The translations under genes were made by a program, and so were the position numbers. From assembly GCF_000426345.1 (NCBI RefSeq), contig NZ_AUFE01000041.1, positions 1 through 64,000 of the forward strand: a stretch of DNA of 64,000 nucleotides, in the 5' to 3' direction. This DNA comes from Cupriavidus phytohabitans. GTDB lineage: Bacteria; Pseudomonadota; Gammaproteobacteria; Burkholderiales; Burkholderiaceae. Below the pieces are notes generated by a model that had not been told where the DNA came from, ran no database searches, and was given only the letters and a program-made list of their open reading frames with translations. Positions within the stretch are counted from its first letter, which is position 1. Every line of letters begins with the position of its first letter. Shown here in pieces: positions 15,629 to 26,200 of this stretch.

Positions 15629-16852
15629 GTGAACCAGAAGCTCTCTTTGTCGAAGTCCGTCATTGCGTCGCTCGTGGTGAGGCAACAAACACAGCAATGG
15701 GAAAGTTTCGTGGTCTCGATGCTGAAGCGCTTGGAACTGGATGCTAGTGAGTTGGCGAGAGCCAAGGCGCATTACGACATCTTGGCGCAACAGCTTGCAC
15801 GGAAGCTTGATATTGCTGACACCGACGTGCATATAGTTGTGCAGGGTTCCATGCGGACCCAAACGACGATTTCACCTCGCGGCAACGCAAAGTTTGACCT
15901 GGATATTGTTGTTAAGCTAACTGGCGGATTGTTTGACGGGACAGATTCGGAGACTTTTTTTGCTCGATTCGGGGAGGCGTTGACAGGGTTGAACGACTCC
16001 GCCGGCGAACCGAAGCCCAAGCCTCGGTGCTGGCGACTCGAGTACACAGGTGAGCCGTTCTATTTTGACGTGACGCCCGCCCTTCCGGGTAGTCAGTTGA
16101 TTACCGGAACAGACCTGCGCGTACGGGACCCAAAGACGAAGTGGAGCCCGTCGAATCCCGAAGAATTCGCCGATTGGTTTTGTCATATCGCTGACCTTAG
16201 GTTCGGTTTTGAGCGTCGGGTCATGAAGGGATTCGCGCTCGACCATGCCCAGATTGACCCTATTCCGTCGGCGCCGGTAGAAATCGACGATGTCTTGAGG
16301 CGGACAGTTCAACTTATCAAGTTGCATCGCGACAACTATTACTATGGCGCGTCGATTTCCCGGGAGCGCAAGGAAGCAAAGCCGATTTCCGTCATTCTGG
16401 TCACTTTGGCAACGCACGCATACCAAGACCTTTGGATGAAGGACAAGAGCGCATTCGCATCCCCTATCGAACTTGTACTCGAGATTGTCGACCAGCTTCC
16501 CCATCGAATTGAGCGAGCCAATGGGAAGTTCAGGGTAGCGAATCCCGCACTTACAAGGGAGAATTTCGCCGAACGTTGGAATGAGGACGGCGGTCTTCGC
16601 GCCAAAGAGTTCCAGAGTTGGCATACCCAACTCACTGGTGACTTGGAACTGCTCTTTAATGAAGACTACGACAGCAAGTCGGAGCAGCGAATCCGCAGTG
16701 TGTTCGGGCAGCACGGTGTGGACTCGTGGAAGGCAAGTCGAGCGACGCCAGCTGCAGGAGTGCTTGCCGGGCTGCGCGCCACTGCACCAGCTCAGCCCCG
16801 TTCAAATCCGAGCTCTCCCATGCCGGTGGGCTCGAAAAACACCCTCGCATAA
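15629..16852 (+). CDS. cdn: CBASS CD-NTase (cyclic oligonucleotide synthase)
   Basis: A protein of 407 residues starting with GTG at 15629 after CAGGAGAAAG. The nucleotidyltransferase core is clear: the GS motif near residue 72 (VQGSMRTQTT), the two metal-binding acids in FDLDIVV near residue 90, and the third acid in YFDVTPALPG near residue 148. CD-NTases respond to phage infection by making a cyclic nucleotide that activates the effector. Its C-terminal tail is the expected substrate of the Cap2 enzyme encoded next, although it ends in a rather plain SKNTLA. The clade, and so the nucleotide product, cannot be decided from motifs alone. Confidence 0.88.
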   Translation: MNQKLSLSKSVIASLVVRQQTQQWESFVVSMLKRLELDASELARAKAHYDILAQQLARKLDIADTDVHIVVQGSMRTQTTISPRGNAKFDLDIVVKLTGGLFDGTDSETFFARFGEALTGLNDSAGEPKPKPRCWRLEYTGEPFYFDVTPALPGSQLITGTDLRVRDPKTKWSPSNPEEFADWFCHIADLRFGFERRVMKGFALDHAQIDPIPSAPVEIDDVLRRTVQLIKLHRDNYYYGASISRERKEAKPISVILVTLATHAYQDLWMKDKSAFASPIELVLEIVDQLPHRIERANGKFRVANPALTRENFAERWNEDGGLRAKEFQSWHTQLTGDLELLFNEDYDSKSEQRIRSVFGQHGVDSWKASRATPAAGVLAGLRATAPAQPRSNPSSPMPVGSKNTLA

Positions 16853-16860
16853 AGCACGCC

Positions 16861-18573
16861 GTGGATAAAATTTCCCCACTCGATGTTGCAGCAGGCGCAG
16901 TAGAAGCCTGGCTCGATGGGGCGGGCTCATCTTTCGCTAAGCGTGTGGTAACACCGGGTTCGTCCCGAAAGGCTCGGGCATGGCAGGTAGCGTTGGAGCA
17001 TTCTGCCCTCGGTGGCAAGCCCATAAGAATCCGGCTGCCTAGAGACTTTCCATCTACGCCCGCGCAAATCGAGGTAGACAAGAGCCTGTGTTTGGTCCTG
17101 CCTCATGTCGAGGAAGACGGCCGCGTATGCCTTGGCGTAGCGCCTGCGCCGTCAGATTATGACGACCCGTGCGGTGCAGTCAATCGCGTGGTCACGGCTT
17201 TCGAAGACTTCTTGACGAAGTGCGAGGACGCAAGCTGGGTCTTGAAGGAGTTCCAGGACGAGCGCCTTGCTTACTGGGCGCGGTTTAGCCTTAGGCAGCA
17301 TCGAAGTCGCGACGCAAGGCCCGCGTTGCAGAAGACTTTTGTTGTCCTCGAGGCCATGAAAGGGCCAGTAGAAGGAACTGTTGCCGCTTTCAATAAGGGC
17401 AAAACTGCGGTTGCATGCATCGGCTCGCGGGACGCAAATGCCCTGGCGCGCCGCCATGATATTGGCCGAGGCACGATGACAAGGGGGCACGCCCTCTACG
17501 TCCCAATGCCGTCCAACGAGCCGTGGACCCCGGCGGCATGGCCTAGGACGTTTGGTGCCCTGGAACAACTAGTTCAGCGACTGACATTTGGTGAGACGTC
17601 CGTTGTCGACTGGCTAATTGATAAGACACCTAAGAGTGACGGCCCCTTCCTCGTCGTGTTCGTTCAAGGGACGGTACTCTACGGCTACCAGGTATTTGGC
17701 TCGGTTGTTGCGCGACTTGCCCAACCGTCAATTGAACCACTTAAGATAGACCGGCTGGATGCCGCATGGAGTCTTACACGCGACCATGAAACCGTGCGAT
17801 TCAGTGCTAGGCAGAACGCACGAATCCTTGTGCTTGGCTGCGGCTCGCTGGGCAGTCCTTTGATTGAATCTCTTGCACGCGCAGGCATCGGAAGTCTCGA
17901 CATTGTTGACGTGCAGCCGTTTGAGGCTGAGAACTGTTCGCGACACGTTCTCGGTCTCCCCTCTGTAGGCACAGGCAAGGCGGCAAACCTTGCTCGCAAG
18001 CTTCTGAGGGAGATTCCTGGGCTCAAGGTCAGGGCATATCACGCATTCGCTAGCTCCTTTATTGCCGATTGCTGTCGACCAGGAGAGCATGACCTGATAG
18101 TCGAATGCACTGGCGAAAGCTCCGTCCGGACACTTCTTAGTATGTATCGAGGCAGCGCGACCGCTGGTGTGCCTCTAGCCTTATGCTGGCTGGAACCGTA
18201 CTGTGCTGCGGCACATGTTGTGGGCATCCGGCCAGAAGACAACTGGCCAAAGGAAGACCCGGCTGACGTTCATGTGAATGCTGCTGACTGGCCGGACGAA
18301 ACTAGGGTGAACCTTCCAGCGTGCAGTTCTGGCTTCCATCCCTATGGGGTCGCGGATGTCTGGCAGGCTGCGGGATTTGCTGGCGAGCGAGTACTTGCCA
18401 TCTTGGATGGGCACCTGGAGGTTTCGACTATTTGGAGTTGGGTACGCTCGCAGGCCTTTTTCGACAGCATAGACGGAGATGTCGAACCAAGAGCAATCGT
18501 GCAGCAGGGCGCATCGTGTTTTGACTCCCAGATGGTTTCCCGGCCCTACAGAGAATTGCTAGGGCTTGGATGA
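16861..18573 (+). CDS. cap2: CBASS Cap2: E2-E1 fusion that conjugates the CD-NTase
   Basis: A protein of 570 residues from a GTG start 8 bases after the CD-NTase stop; the frame is open further upstream, but only inside the CD-NTase gene. The N-terminal half is E2-like, with the probable catalytic Cys in EDGRVCLGVAP (about residue 89). The C-terminal half is a ThiF-like E1 with nucleotide-binding loop VLGCGSLGSPL (about residue 325) and a candidate catalytic Cys in NLPACSSGF (about residue 486). In type II CBASS this enzyme links the C-terminus of the CD-NTase to target molecules and raises its activity. It overlaps cap3 by 4 bases. Confidence 0.88.
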   Translation: MDKISPLDVAAGAVEAWLDGAGSSFAKRVVTPGSSRKARAWQVALEHSALGGKPIRIRLPRDFPSTPAQIEVDKSLCLVLPHVEEDGRVCLGVAPAPSDYDDPCGAVNRVVTAFEDFLTKCEDASWVLKEFQDERLAYWARFSLRQHRSRDARPALQKTFVVLEAMKGPVEGTVAAFNKGKTAVACIGSRDANALARRHDIGRGTMTRGHALYVPMPSNEPWTPAAWPRTFGALEQLVQRLTFGETSVVDWLIDKTPKSDGPFLVVFVQGTVLYGYQVFGSVVARLAQPSIEPLKIDRLDAAWSLTRDHETVRFSARQNARILVLGCGSLGSPLIESLARAGIGSLDIVDVQPFEAENCSRHVLGLPSVGTGKAANLARKLLREIPGLKVRAYHAFASSFIADCCRPGEHDLIVECTGESSVRTLLSMYRGSATAGVPLALCWLEPYCAAAHVVGIRPEDNWPKEDPADVHVNAADWPDETRVNLPACSSGFHPYGVADVWQAAGFAGERVLAILDGHLEVSTIWSWVRSQAFFDSIDGDVEPRAIVQQGASCFDSQMVSRPYRELLGLG

Positions 18574-19040
18574 CAGCACCTATGACTTTTCGGATTCCGG
18601 GGGCAAGCTGGCAAATTGTGTTCTCGGACGAGGCCTTGGGTGTTCTGGACACGCATCGGCAGCGACGTACGAATAGCAGGGAGTCGGTCGGGCAGATATA
18701 CACTGCTGACCTCACCCAGTGTGATGTAGTGGTGCAACTAGCAACAGTGCTGGAGCCTATGACCGCTTCAATTCATAGCGTGGCGTTTAGCCCCGAAGCG
18801 GCACGGCGGGAGCGGGAGGTGTTATTTGAGCGCGGCCTCCATTGCATAGGCCTCTGGCATTCTCATCCCCAGAGGTATCCAACACCTTCGGGTCTTGACC
18901 TGCAGCTCGCAGCAGACCATGCTCGCGCGGCGCGTGGCCATATTACGGGGATTCTGTTCGCAATCGTGGGGACCGCTGCATTTCCTGAAGGGCTTTTCGT
19001 AGGTGTTCACGATAGCGAAAGGCTACTTCGGGCAATTTAG
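18570..19040 (+). CDS. cap3: CBASS Cap3: JAB/JAMM deconjugating peptidase
   Basis: A protein of 156 residues. The JAMM zinc-protease signature is complete: an early Glu in RESVGQIY and HSHP-x-SxxD in LWHSHPQRYPTPSGLD. Cap3 reverses the conjugation performed by Cap2, which tunes CBASS activation. Its ATG overlaps the cap2 stop codon (ATGA), so translation is coupled. It is the last core gene of the CBASS operon. Confidence 0.9.
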   Translation: MTAPMTFRIPGASWQIVFSDEALGVLDTHRQRRTNSRESVGQIYTADLTQCDVVVQLATVLEPMTASIHSVAFSPEAARREREVLFERGLHCIGLWHSHPQRYPTPSGLDLQLAADHARAARGHITGILFAIVGTAAFPEGLFVGVHDSERLLRAI

Positions 19041-19132
19041 GAGAAATCATGCTTCCAGAGGCGCGCTGTAGCGCCGGTAGGCAGGGAATGACATTCGCAA
19101 GTGATATCGAGCAATAGAAGAATAATCAAATT

Positions 19133-19990
19133 ATGGACACCCGGCGACTTCTCAGTGCGCTCATGCGCAAACTCAATGTTCGTACAACGCAGGAACTCGC
19201 GACGTTGCTGGGTGCAAGTCAAGCCAACTTCAGGGACTGGGAGTCTAACGGCCTGACGGAGGAAAAATTGGCGCGCGCTATAGTGAGAGCTATGCGCTCG
19301 AGTGAGCAAAATGAACGCGTGAAGATAGCAAAGGATACTATTGGTAGTCTCCGTGGAAAATTTGAGGTAGGAACCAATGGGGAATTTAGCAGTGAGCTGG
19401 GTATTTCTGTCGGAACTATAAACAATTGGCTTCGATACGGTCTCACAGGCAGGAAACTTTCGGACGCTTTAGTGAAGGCAAAAAAGAGTGCGGTAGAGAC
19501 GGCTCATGCTTGTGTTATTGCACCAGTGGTAGAGTTTTTTCCCGTTACTCCAACCCGAAAATCATCCAATGGCGCTGCTGAGCTATTCCCTACCCGTGGC
19601 GCGGCGGCGACAAAAGTACTACAAGGATTGAAGAGTGCCCTGGAGGATAGCCACGGCATATATGTGTTCTACGACTCGCGAGGACGCGGGTTATACGTGG
19701 GTAAGGCGCAGCGACAAAGCCTTTGGAAAGAAATGAATCTCGCCTTCAATCGCGACCGAGACACGACGCAACGCGTATATCGTGTCCAGCATCCCAGGCG
19801 AGGTGAATTCAAGACGTCGGATGAGTATGCGCGGCAAGTTCGGCTAACGACGCGGCACCTCAGTCATCTCGCGGCGTACTTTTCTGCTTACGAAGTGGAC
19901 AATCCGTTAATCAACGAACTGGAAGCGCTATTAGTTCGCAGCTTTGCAAATGACCTGCTAAACGTCAAGATGGAGCGTTTCGGCAAGTAA
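19133..19990 (+). CDS. Two HTH domains fused to a GIY-YIG-type nuclease domain
   Basis: A protein of 285 residues. Residues 5-50 and about 70-115 are two similar phage-repressor-like HTH units (LLGASQANFRDWESNGL and LGISVGTINNWLRYGL). The C-terminal part from about residue 170 has the GIY-YIG pattern: GIYVFYDSRGRGLYVGKAQ with a downstream catalytic-type Glu in NELEALLVRSF. GIY-YIG domains cut DNA with a single metal ion. The gene follows cap3 by 92 bases on the same strand and precedes the restriction genes. It may be a regulator of the CBASS operon or a separate nuclease; coupling of a repressor-like DNA-binding part to this nuclease fold is unusual. Family assignment is by motif only. Confidence 0.6.
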   Translation: MDTRRLLSALMRKLNVRTTQELATLLGASQANFRDWESNGLTEEKLARAIVRAMRSSEQNERVKIAKDTIGSLRGKFEVGTNGEFSSELGISVGTINNWLRYGLTGRKLSDALVKAKKSAVETAHACVIAPVVEFFPVTPTRKSSNGAAELFPTRGAAATKVLQGLKSALEDSHGIYVFYDSRGRGLYVGKAQRQSLWKEMNLAFNRDRDTTQRVYRVQHPRRGEFKTSDEYARQVRLTTRHLSHLAAYFSAYEVDNPLINELEALLVRSFANDLLNVKMERFGK

Positions 19991-20284
19991 TGAGTGCAGA
20001 GTGAGGCATTTTAAGTGAGTGGTCCACAGTTTCGAGGGGCGGCATTGAGGGGCGTTACAGCTAGGTACACCGCCTCAGTGCTGGCTGCAAATTTGTCGTC
20101 GCGCGTCCAACGCCTGGCGAGGTGGCAGACATGACTGACTGATGAGTAAGTTCGCGCACCAACTGTTGTCGACGTCGGACTGGACGTCAATATTTTGGGT
20201 CGCCAGACGGGAGTATGGTACTGCCGATGAGGGTCTGGCCTCATAATGGTGCCTTCGCTCAAAACACCCCCCCGAAGCGCCTCA
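19991..20284. other. Non-coding gap before hsdM
   Basis: About 290 bases with no convincing gene on either strand. It presumably contains the hsdMSR promoter; no clear -35/-10 pair stands out. From here the base composition becomes more GC-rich, which marks hsdMSR as a separate insertion unit. Confidence 0.4.
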
Positions 20285-21844
20285 ATGCTCGACGACATCA
20301 GGAAAACCCTCTGGGCCGCCGCTGACAAGCTGCGAGCCAACATGGACGCCGCCGAATATAAGCATCTCGTCCTCGGCCTCATCTTCCTCAAGTATATTTC
20401 CGACACCTTCGCCGCCCGGCGTGCCGAGCTGACGCGCCGCTTCGCTGACGAAAACGACGAGTATTTCCTCCACGACTGTGACGATGAGGTGCTCGCGGAT
20501 GAGCTGGAAGACCGCGACTACTACAAGGAAGTCAACGTTTTCTGGGTCCCCGAGTCTGCCCGCTGGGAGAACCTGCGCAGCGCGGCGAAGCAGACGGACA
20601 TTGGCAAGCGCATCGACGAGGCGCTGGCTGAAATCGAGGGTGAGAACCCCAAGCTCAAGGGCATCCTGGACAAGCGCTACGCCCGCGCGCAGTTGCCCGA
20701 TGGCAAGCTGGGGGAACTGGTCGACCTGGTTTCCACCATTGGCTTTGGCGCGGATGCCAGCCAGGCGCGTGACGTGCTGGGCCAGGTTTACGAATACTTC
20801 CTCGGTCAGTTCGCCAGCGCGGAGGGCAAGAAGGGCGGCCAGTTCTATACGCCGGCATCTATCGTCAATACCTTGGTGGCCGTGCTCGCACCCCACCATG
20901 GGAAAGTCTATGACCCGTGTTGTGGCTCCGGTGGCATGTTCGTCCAGTCGGAGAAGTTCATCGAGGCCCATGGCGGCAAGCTGGGGGATGTGTCCATTTA
21001 TGGACAGGAATCCAACCCCACCACCTGGCGCCTGGCAGCCATGAATTTGGCTATCCGGGGCATTGATTACAACCTGGGCCGGGAACCGGCGGACACTTTC
21101 GTCCGCAATCAACACACTGACCTCCGCGCTGACTTCGTCCTGGCCAACCCGCCGTTCAACGTCAGCGACTGGTGGCACGGCAGCCTGGAGGGCGACCCTC
21201 GGTGGGTCTATGGCACGCCGCCGCAAGGCAATGCCAACTACGCCTGGCTGCAACACATGCTGTATCACCTAAAGCCCAATGGCCGGGCCGGCATCGTGCT
21301 CGCCAACGGCTCGATGAGCTCAAGTCAGAATAGTGAAGGCGACATCCGCCGAGCGATGGTGGATGCCGATGTGGTTGAAGTCATGGTTGCCCTTCCGGGG
21401 CAGCTCTTTTTCAACACCCAGATTCCAGCTTGCCTGTGGTTCCTCGCCAAGCAGAAAGTCGCCCGAAAGGGTGAAGTGCTGTTTATCGATGCGCGCAAGC
21501 TGGGCACCATGATTAGCCGAGTTCAGGCCGAGCTGACCGATGAAACCATTGAAAGGATTGCCAATACCGTCGCCGCTTGGCGGGATGAGGCTGGCGAAGG
21601 GGGCGGCAAGTACGAGGACGTTCCAGGCTACTGCCGAAGTGTGAAGCTGGCAGAGATTGCCGAGCACGGTCATGTGCTGACCCCGGGGCGCTATGTCGGC
21701 GCTGAGGAGGTCGAGGATGACGATGAAGCCTTCGCCGACAAAATGCAGAAGCTTACAGAGAAATTGGGCGAGCAGATGGCGAAGGGTGCAGAGCTGGACC
21801 AGTTGATTCGGCAGAAAATTGGGGCGCTAGGATATGAGTTCTGA
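20285..21844 (+). CDS. hsdM: Type I restriction-modification, methyltransferase subunit HsdM
   Basis: A protein of 519 residues. It has the HsdM N-terminal helical domain (MLDDIRKTLWAAADKLRANM, LGLIFLKYISDTFAARR), the SAM-binding motif VYDPCCGSGGMF near residue 207 and the adenine-N6 catalytic motif NPPF near residue 288 (VLANPPFNVSDWW). The ATG at 20285 fits the family start; an in-frame ATG at 20246 would add an atypical leader. With HsdS it methylates the host DNA and with HsdR it forms the restriction complex. It overlaps hsdS by 11 bases. Confidence 0.95.
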   Translation: MLDDIRKTLWAAADKLRANMDAAEYKHLVLGLIFLKYISDTFAARRAELTRRFADENDEYFLHDCDDEVLADELEDRDYYKEVNVFWVPESARWENLRSAAKQTDIGKRIDEALAEIEGENPKLKGILDKRYARAQLPDGKLGELVDLVSTIGFGADASQARDVLGQVYEYFLGQFASAEGKKGGQFYTPASIVNTLVAVLAPHHGKVYDPCCGSGGMFVQSEKFIEAHGGKLGDVSIYGQESNPTTWRLAAMNLAIRGIDYNLGREPADTFVRNQHTDLRADFVLANPPFNVSDWWHGSLEGDPRWVYGTPPQGNANYAWLQHMLYHLKPNGRAGIVLANGSMSSSQNSEGDIRRAMVDADVVEVMVALPGQLFFNTQIPACLWFLAKQKVARKGEVLFIDARKLGTMISRVQAELTDETIERIANTVAAWRDEAGEGGGKYEDVPGYCRSVKLAEIAEHGHVLTPGRYVGAEEVEDDDEAFADKMQKLTEKLGEQMAKGAELDQLIRQKIGALGYEF

Positions 21845-23198
21845 GTTTTTGGTTTCCCCAATCGACTGTCCGAGCTCATGGCGGCTCGTTCGCTTGAAAG
21901 ACATATCGACAAAGATTGGCTCGGGCGCAACACCGACCGGGGGCCAGGCCGCGTATCAAGAGAAGCGCACCAATTATGCATTGGTCCGTAGCCAGAACGT
22001 GTTCGACCGGGCGTTCTCTAACGACGGTTTGGCTTTCATATCCGACGAACAGGCTGCTGGGTTGCGAAATGCGATGCTAAAAAAGGATGACTTGTTGCTG
22101 AACATTACCGGTGACGGGGCTACCTTTGGGCGCGCATGTCTGGTTCCCGAGTCTGTCTTGCCTGCATGTGTAAACCAACATGTATCTATAATTCGTCTGG
22201 ACAAAACGCAGGCAAATCCAGGCTACGTGCTAAGCTACCTCACTCATCCTTTAATCAAGGCTTATATTGAGGGATTTAATGCCGGAGGGTCGCGAAGGGC
22301 TATCACTAAAGGCCATATAGAGTCGTTCGTCGTTCCCCTTCCCCCCCTTGCCGAGCAAGAGCGGATGGCGGGGATTCTTGACGCTCTCGACGAGCGAATC
22401 TCCCTTCTGCGTGAAAACAGCACCACGCTGGAAGCCATCGCCCAAGCGCTGTTCAAATCCTGGTTCATCGACTTCGACCCCGTCCGCGCCAAACAGAGTG
22501 GTCGGGTCCCGGAGGGCATGGACGAAGCCATCGCTGCGCTGTTTCCAGATGCGTTTGAGGAATCGGAGTTGGGGCTGGTGCCGAAGGGGTGGAGGCCATG
22601 CCCGGTGTATGAATTGGCGAGTTATATCAATGGTGCTGCATACAAGGCTTTTGACCCCAACGCTGAACGTCGTGGATTACCAATAATTAAGATTGCCGAA
22701 TTGAAAGCCGGCGTTACATCCCAGACGGCGTACTCTGATGTGGAGATGTCGGAAAAATATCGCATTCGACTAGGAGATATTCTATTTTCGTGGTCTGGTA
22801 ATCCCGATACGTCCATTGACACGTTCGTTTGGCATCACAGCGAAGCATGGTTGAATCAGCATATCTTCCGCGTGGTCCCGCATCGCGCAATAGAGCGGTC
22901 ATTTGTCCTCCAAACGCTCAGGTACTTACGGCCGAAGTTTGCTGAGCTGGCTCGCAACAAACAGACTACAGGATTGGGGCATGTAACTGTTGCTGATATG
23001 AAGCGACTGCGTGTTGTTCGACCCGATGAGACTGTCATTAGTCTTTTCAGTGAGATTGCCGGCCCAATTTATGAGAAGGCCTTTGAAAACCAGACGCAAG
23101 TCTCATCCTTGGTAGCTATTCGAAATACCCTTCTTCCCCGACTAATATCCGGTCAACTCCGCCTCCCTGAGGCAGAAGCAGAAGCCCTCGCAGCCTGA
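21834..23198 (+). CDS. hsdS: Type I restriction-modification, specificity subunit HsdS
   Basis: A protein of 454 residues, normal for HsdS. Two target-recognition domains are visible, each followed by a conserved helix: the first by the stretch PLPPLAEQERMAGILDALDE, the second by the region near SEIAGPIYEKAFENQTQ and NTLLPRLISGQLRLPE. The first recognition domain begins with WRLVRLKDISTKIGSGATPT. The recognised sequence cannot be predicted by eye. The 3' TRD (22600-23000) is noticeably more AT-rich than hsdM and hsdR around it, as is common for exchanged recognition domains. Confidence 0.93.
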   Translation: MSSEFLVSPIDCPSSWRLVRLKDISTKIGSGATPTGGQAAYQEKRTNYALVRSQNVFDRAFSNDGLAFISDEQAAGLRNAMLKKDDLLLNITGDGATFGRACLVPESVLPACVNQHVSIIRLDKTQANPGYVLSYLTHPLIKAYIEGFNAGGSRRAITKGHIESFVVPLPPLAEQERMAGILDALDERISLLRENSTTLEAIAQALFKSWFIDFDPVRAKQSGRVPEGMDEAIAALFPDAFEESELGLVPKGWRPCPVYELASYINGAAYKAFDPNAERRGLPIIKIAELKAGVTSQTAYSDVEMSEKYRIRLGDILFSWSGNPDTSIDTFVWHHSEAWLNQHIFRVVPHRAIERSFVLQTLRYLRPKFAELARNKQTTGLGHVTVADMKRLRVVRPDETVISLFSEIAGPIYEKAFENQTQVSSLVAIRNTLLPRLISGQLRLPEAEAEALAA

Positions 23199-23205
23199 AG
23201 CCACC

Positions 23206-26200
23206 ATGACAGAAGACCAACTGGAAAAGGAAGCGCTCGGCTGGCTCTCCGAAGTCGGCTATGACACGATTTTCGGCCCGGACCTCGCTCCCGATGGAGC
23301 GAACGCCGAGCGCGCCGACTACCGCCAAATCCTGTTGGTTGAACGTCTACGCTGTGCCATTGCGCGCTTGAACCCAAGCATCCCACTGGCTGCCCGCGAG
23401 GATGCCGTGCGTCAAGTTCAGGACCTGGGTGTCCCCGTTCAACTCTCCGCAAACAGGCGTTTCCACCAAATGCTTGTCGGTGGTGTGCCGGTCGAATACC
23501 AAAAGGACGGCGAAACCCGCGGCGATTTCGTCCGCCTTATCGACTGGAGCAACCCAGCGGCCAACGAATGGCTGGCTGTAAACCAGTTGTCCATCAAGGG
23601 CCCGCATCACCCAAGGCGACCAGACATTATTCTGTTCGTCAATGGCCTGCCCCTGGTGCTGCTCGAGCTTAAGAACCCCGCCGACGAGGTCGCCGATATC
23701 TGGAAGGCCTACAACCAGATTCAGACTTACAAGGACCAGATTCCCGACGTCTTTCAATACAACGAAATCGTGGTCATTAGCGACGGCTCGCAAGCGCGCA
23801 TGGGCTCGCACTCGGCTAATGCCGAGCGCTACATGCAGTGGCGCACTATCGATGGCGTCACCCTCGACCCGCTCGGCCAGTTCAATGAGTTGGAAACGCT
23901 CGTCCGTGGAGTGCTGGCGCCAGCTTACCTGCTGGACTACCTGCGCTTCTTCGTGCTGTTTGAGGACGACGGCACCCTGGTAAAAAAAATCGCCGGCTAT
24001 CACCAGTTCCACGCAGTTCGCGCCGCCATACGGCAAGTAGTGTCGGCTTCCCTGCCCGGCGGCAGCCACAAAGGCGGCGTAGTCTGGCACACGCAGGGCA
24101 GCGGGAAGAGCATCACCATGACGTGCTTTGCCGCCCGCGTGCTGCAGGAAGCGGCGATGGAGAACCCAACCATCGTTGTCATCACTGACCGCAACGACCT
24201 CGACGGCCAGCTGTTCGGCGTGTTTTCGCTGGCGCAGGAATTGTTACGCGAGCAGCCCGTGCAAGCGGTCACGAGGCAAGACTTGCGCGACAAGCTGGCC
24301 AACCGGCCCTCAGGTGGCATCGTCTTCGCCACCATCCAGAAGTTCATGCCAGGGGAAGATGAAGATACCTTCCCCATGCTCTCGGACCGGCACAACATCG
24401 TGGTCATTGCCGACGAAGCCCACCGAACCCAGTACGGCTTCGAAGCCCAGCTCAAAGGGAAGCCTGGGCAGGAGAAGTACCAGGTCGGCTATGCGCAGCA
24501 CCTGCGTGATGCGCTGCCCAATGCCACATTCGTCGCCTTCACCGGCACCCCAGTCTCAAGCGAGGACCGCGACACGCGCGCCGTTTTCGGCGACTACATC
24601 CATGTTTACGACATGCAGCAGGCCAAGGAGGATGGCGCCACGGTTGCCATCTACTTCGAGTCCCGCTTGGCCAAGCTGTCGCTTAAAGCTGAGGAGCTAC
24701 CTCAGATAGACGCGGAAGTGGACGAACTCGCCGAGGACGAGGAAGAAAGCCAGCAGGCGAAGCTGAAGACCCGCTGGGCCGCCTTGGAAAAAGTCGTCGG
24801 GGCGGAGCCTCGCGTCGCGGCTGTCGCAGCTGACCTTGTAGCTCATTTCGAGGAGCGCAATAAGGCACAGAGCGGCAAAGCCATGGTGGTCGCCATGAGC
24901 CGCGAAATTTGCGTTCACCTCTACAACGAAATCATCAAGCTACGCCCCGACTGGCACGACTCCGACCCGGAGAAGGGTGCTATCAAAATCGTGATGACGG
25001 GCTCGGCCAGCGATAAGGAGCTGCTGAGGCCACACATCTACAGCGGCCAGGTCAAGAAACGCCTGGAAAAGCGCTTCAAGGACCCTGTCGACCCGCTGCG
25101 TATGGTCATCGTGCGGGATATGTGGCTGACAGGCTTCGACGCGCCGTGCGTCCATACCCTGTATGTGGACAAGCCCATGAAGGGCCACAATTTGATGCAA
25201 GCCATTGCCCGCGTGAACCGGGTTTTCAAGGATAAGCAAGGTGGCTTGGTAGTGGATTACATCGGCATCGCCAATGAGCTGAAGAGCGCGCTCAAGGAAT
25301 ACACGGCCAGCCACGGACGAGGCCGGCCCACCGTCGATTCCGCCGAGGCCTATGCAATCTTGGAAGAGAAGCTAGACATCCTGCGCGGCATGCTCCATGG
25401 CTACGATTACGGCGATTTCCTGACCAGCGGCCACAAGCGCCTGGCGGGCGCTGCCAACCATGTGCTGGGCCTGGAAGACGGCAAAAAACGCTTTGCCGAC
25501 ACGGCGCTTGCAATGAGTAAGGCGTTCACCCTCTGCTGTACCCTGGACGAGGCTAAGGCCATCCGAGAGGAAGTGGCGTTTATGCAGGCCGTTAAAGTCA
25601 TCCTGACAAAGCGAGAGCTCAGCGAGAAGAAGCGAACCGACGAGGAGCGGGAGCTGGCTATCCGGCAAATCATCGGGTCGGCTGTGGTATCGGAAGAAGT
25701 GGTGGACGTTTTTGAGGCGGTCGGCCTCGACAAGCCGAACATCGGCATTCTCGACGATGCATTCCTCGCTGAAGTTCGCAATCTGCCGGAACGCAACTTG
25801 GCGGTGGAACTGCTGGAGCGATTGCTGGAAGGAGAGGTCAAGAGTCGCTTTGCGGGCAACGTAGTTCAAGAGAAGAAATTCTCCGAGATGCTCGCCAATG
25901 TGGTGAAGCGGTACCAGAACCGGGCCATTGAAACTGCCCAGGTCATCGAAGAACTCATCGACATGGCCAAGAAGTTCCGAGCAGCTGCGAGCCGGGGCGA
26001 CGAACTCGGTCTGTCCGAGGACGAGGTGCGTTTCTACGATGCTTTGGCTAACAATGAGTCCGCCGTTCGAGAGCTTACCGATGAGACGCTAAAAAAGATT
26101 GCGCATGAGCTGACTGAAAACCTACGCCAGAACATCACTGTTGACTGGTCGGCGAGGGAAAGCGTTCGGGCGAAGTTGCGGCTGCTGGTGAAGCGCATCC

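Noticed and set aside
16726..16860. Upstream start of Cap2 inside the CD-NTase gene
   Set aside because: The extension overlaps the CD-NTase coding region out of frame; the GTG at 16861 gives normal spacing and E2 start.
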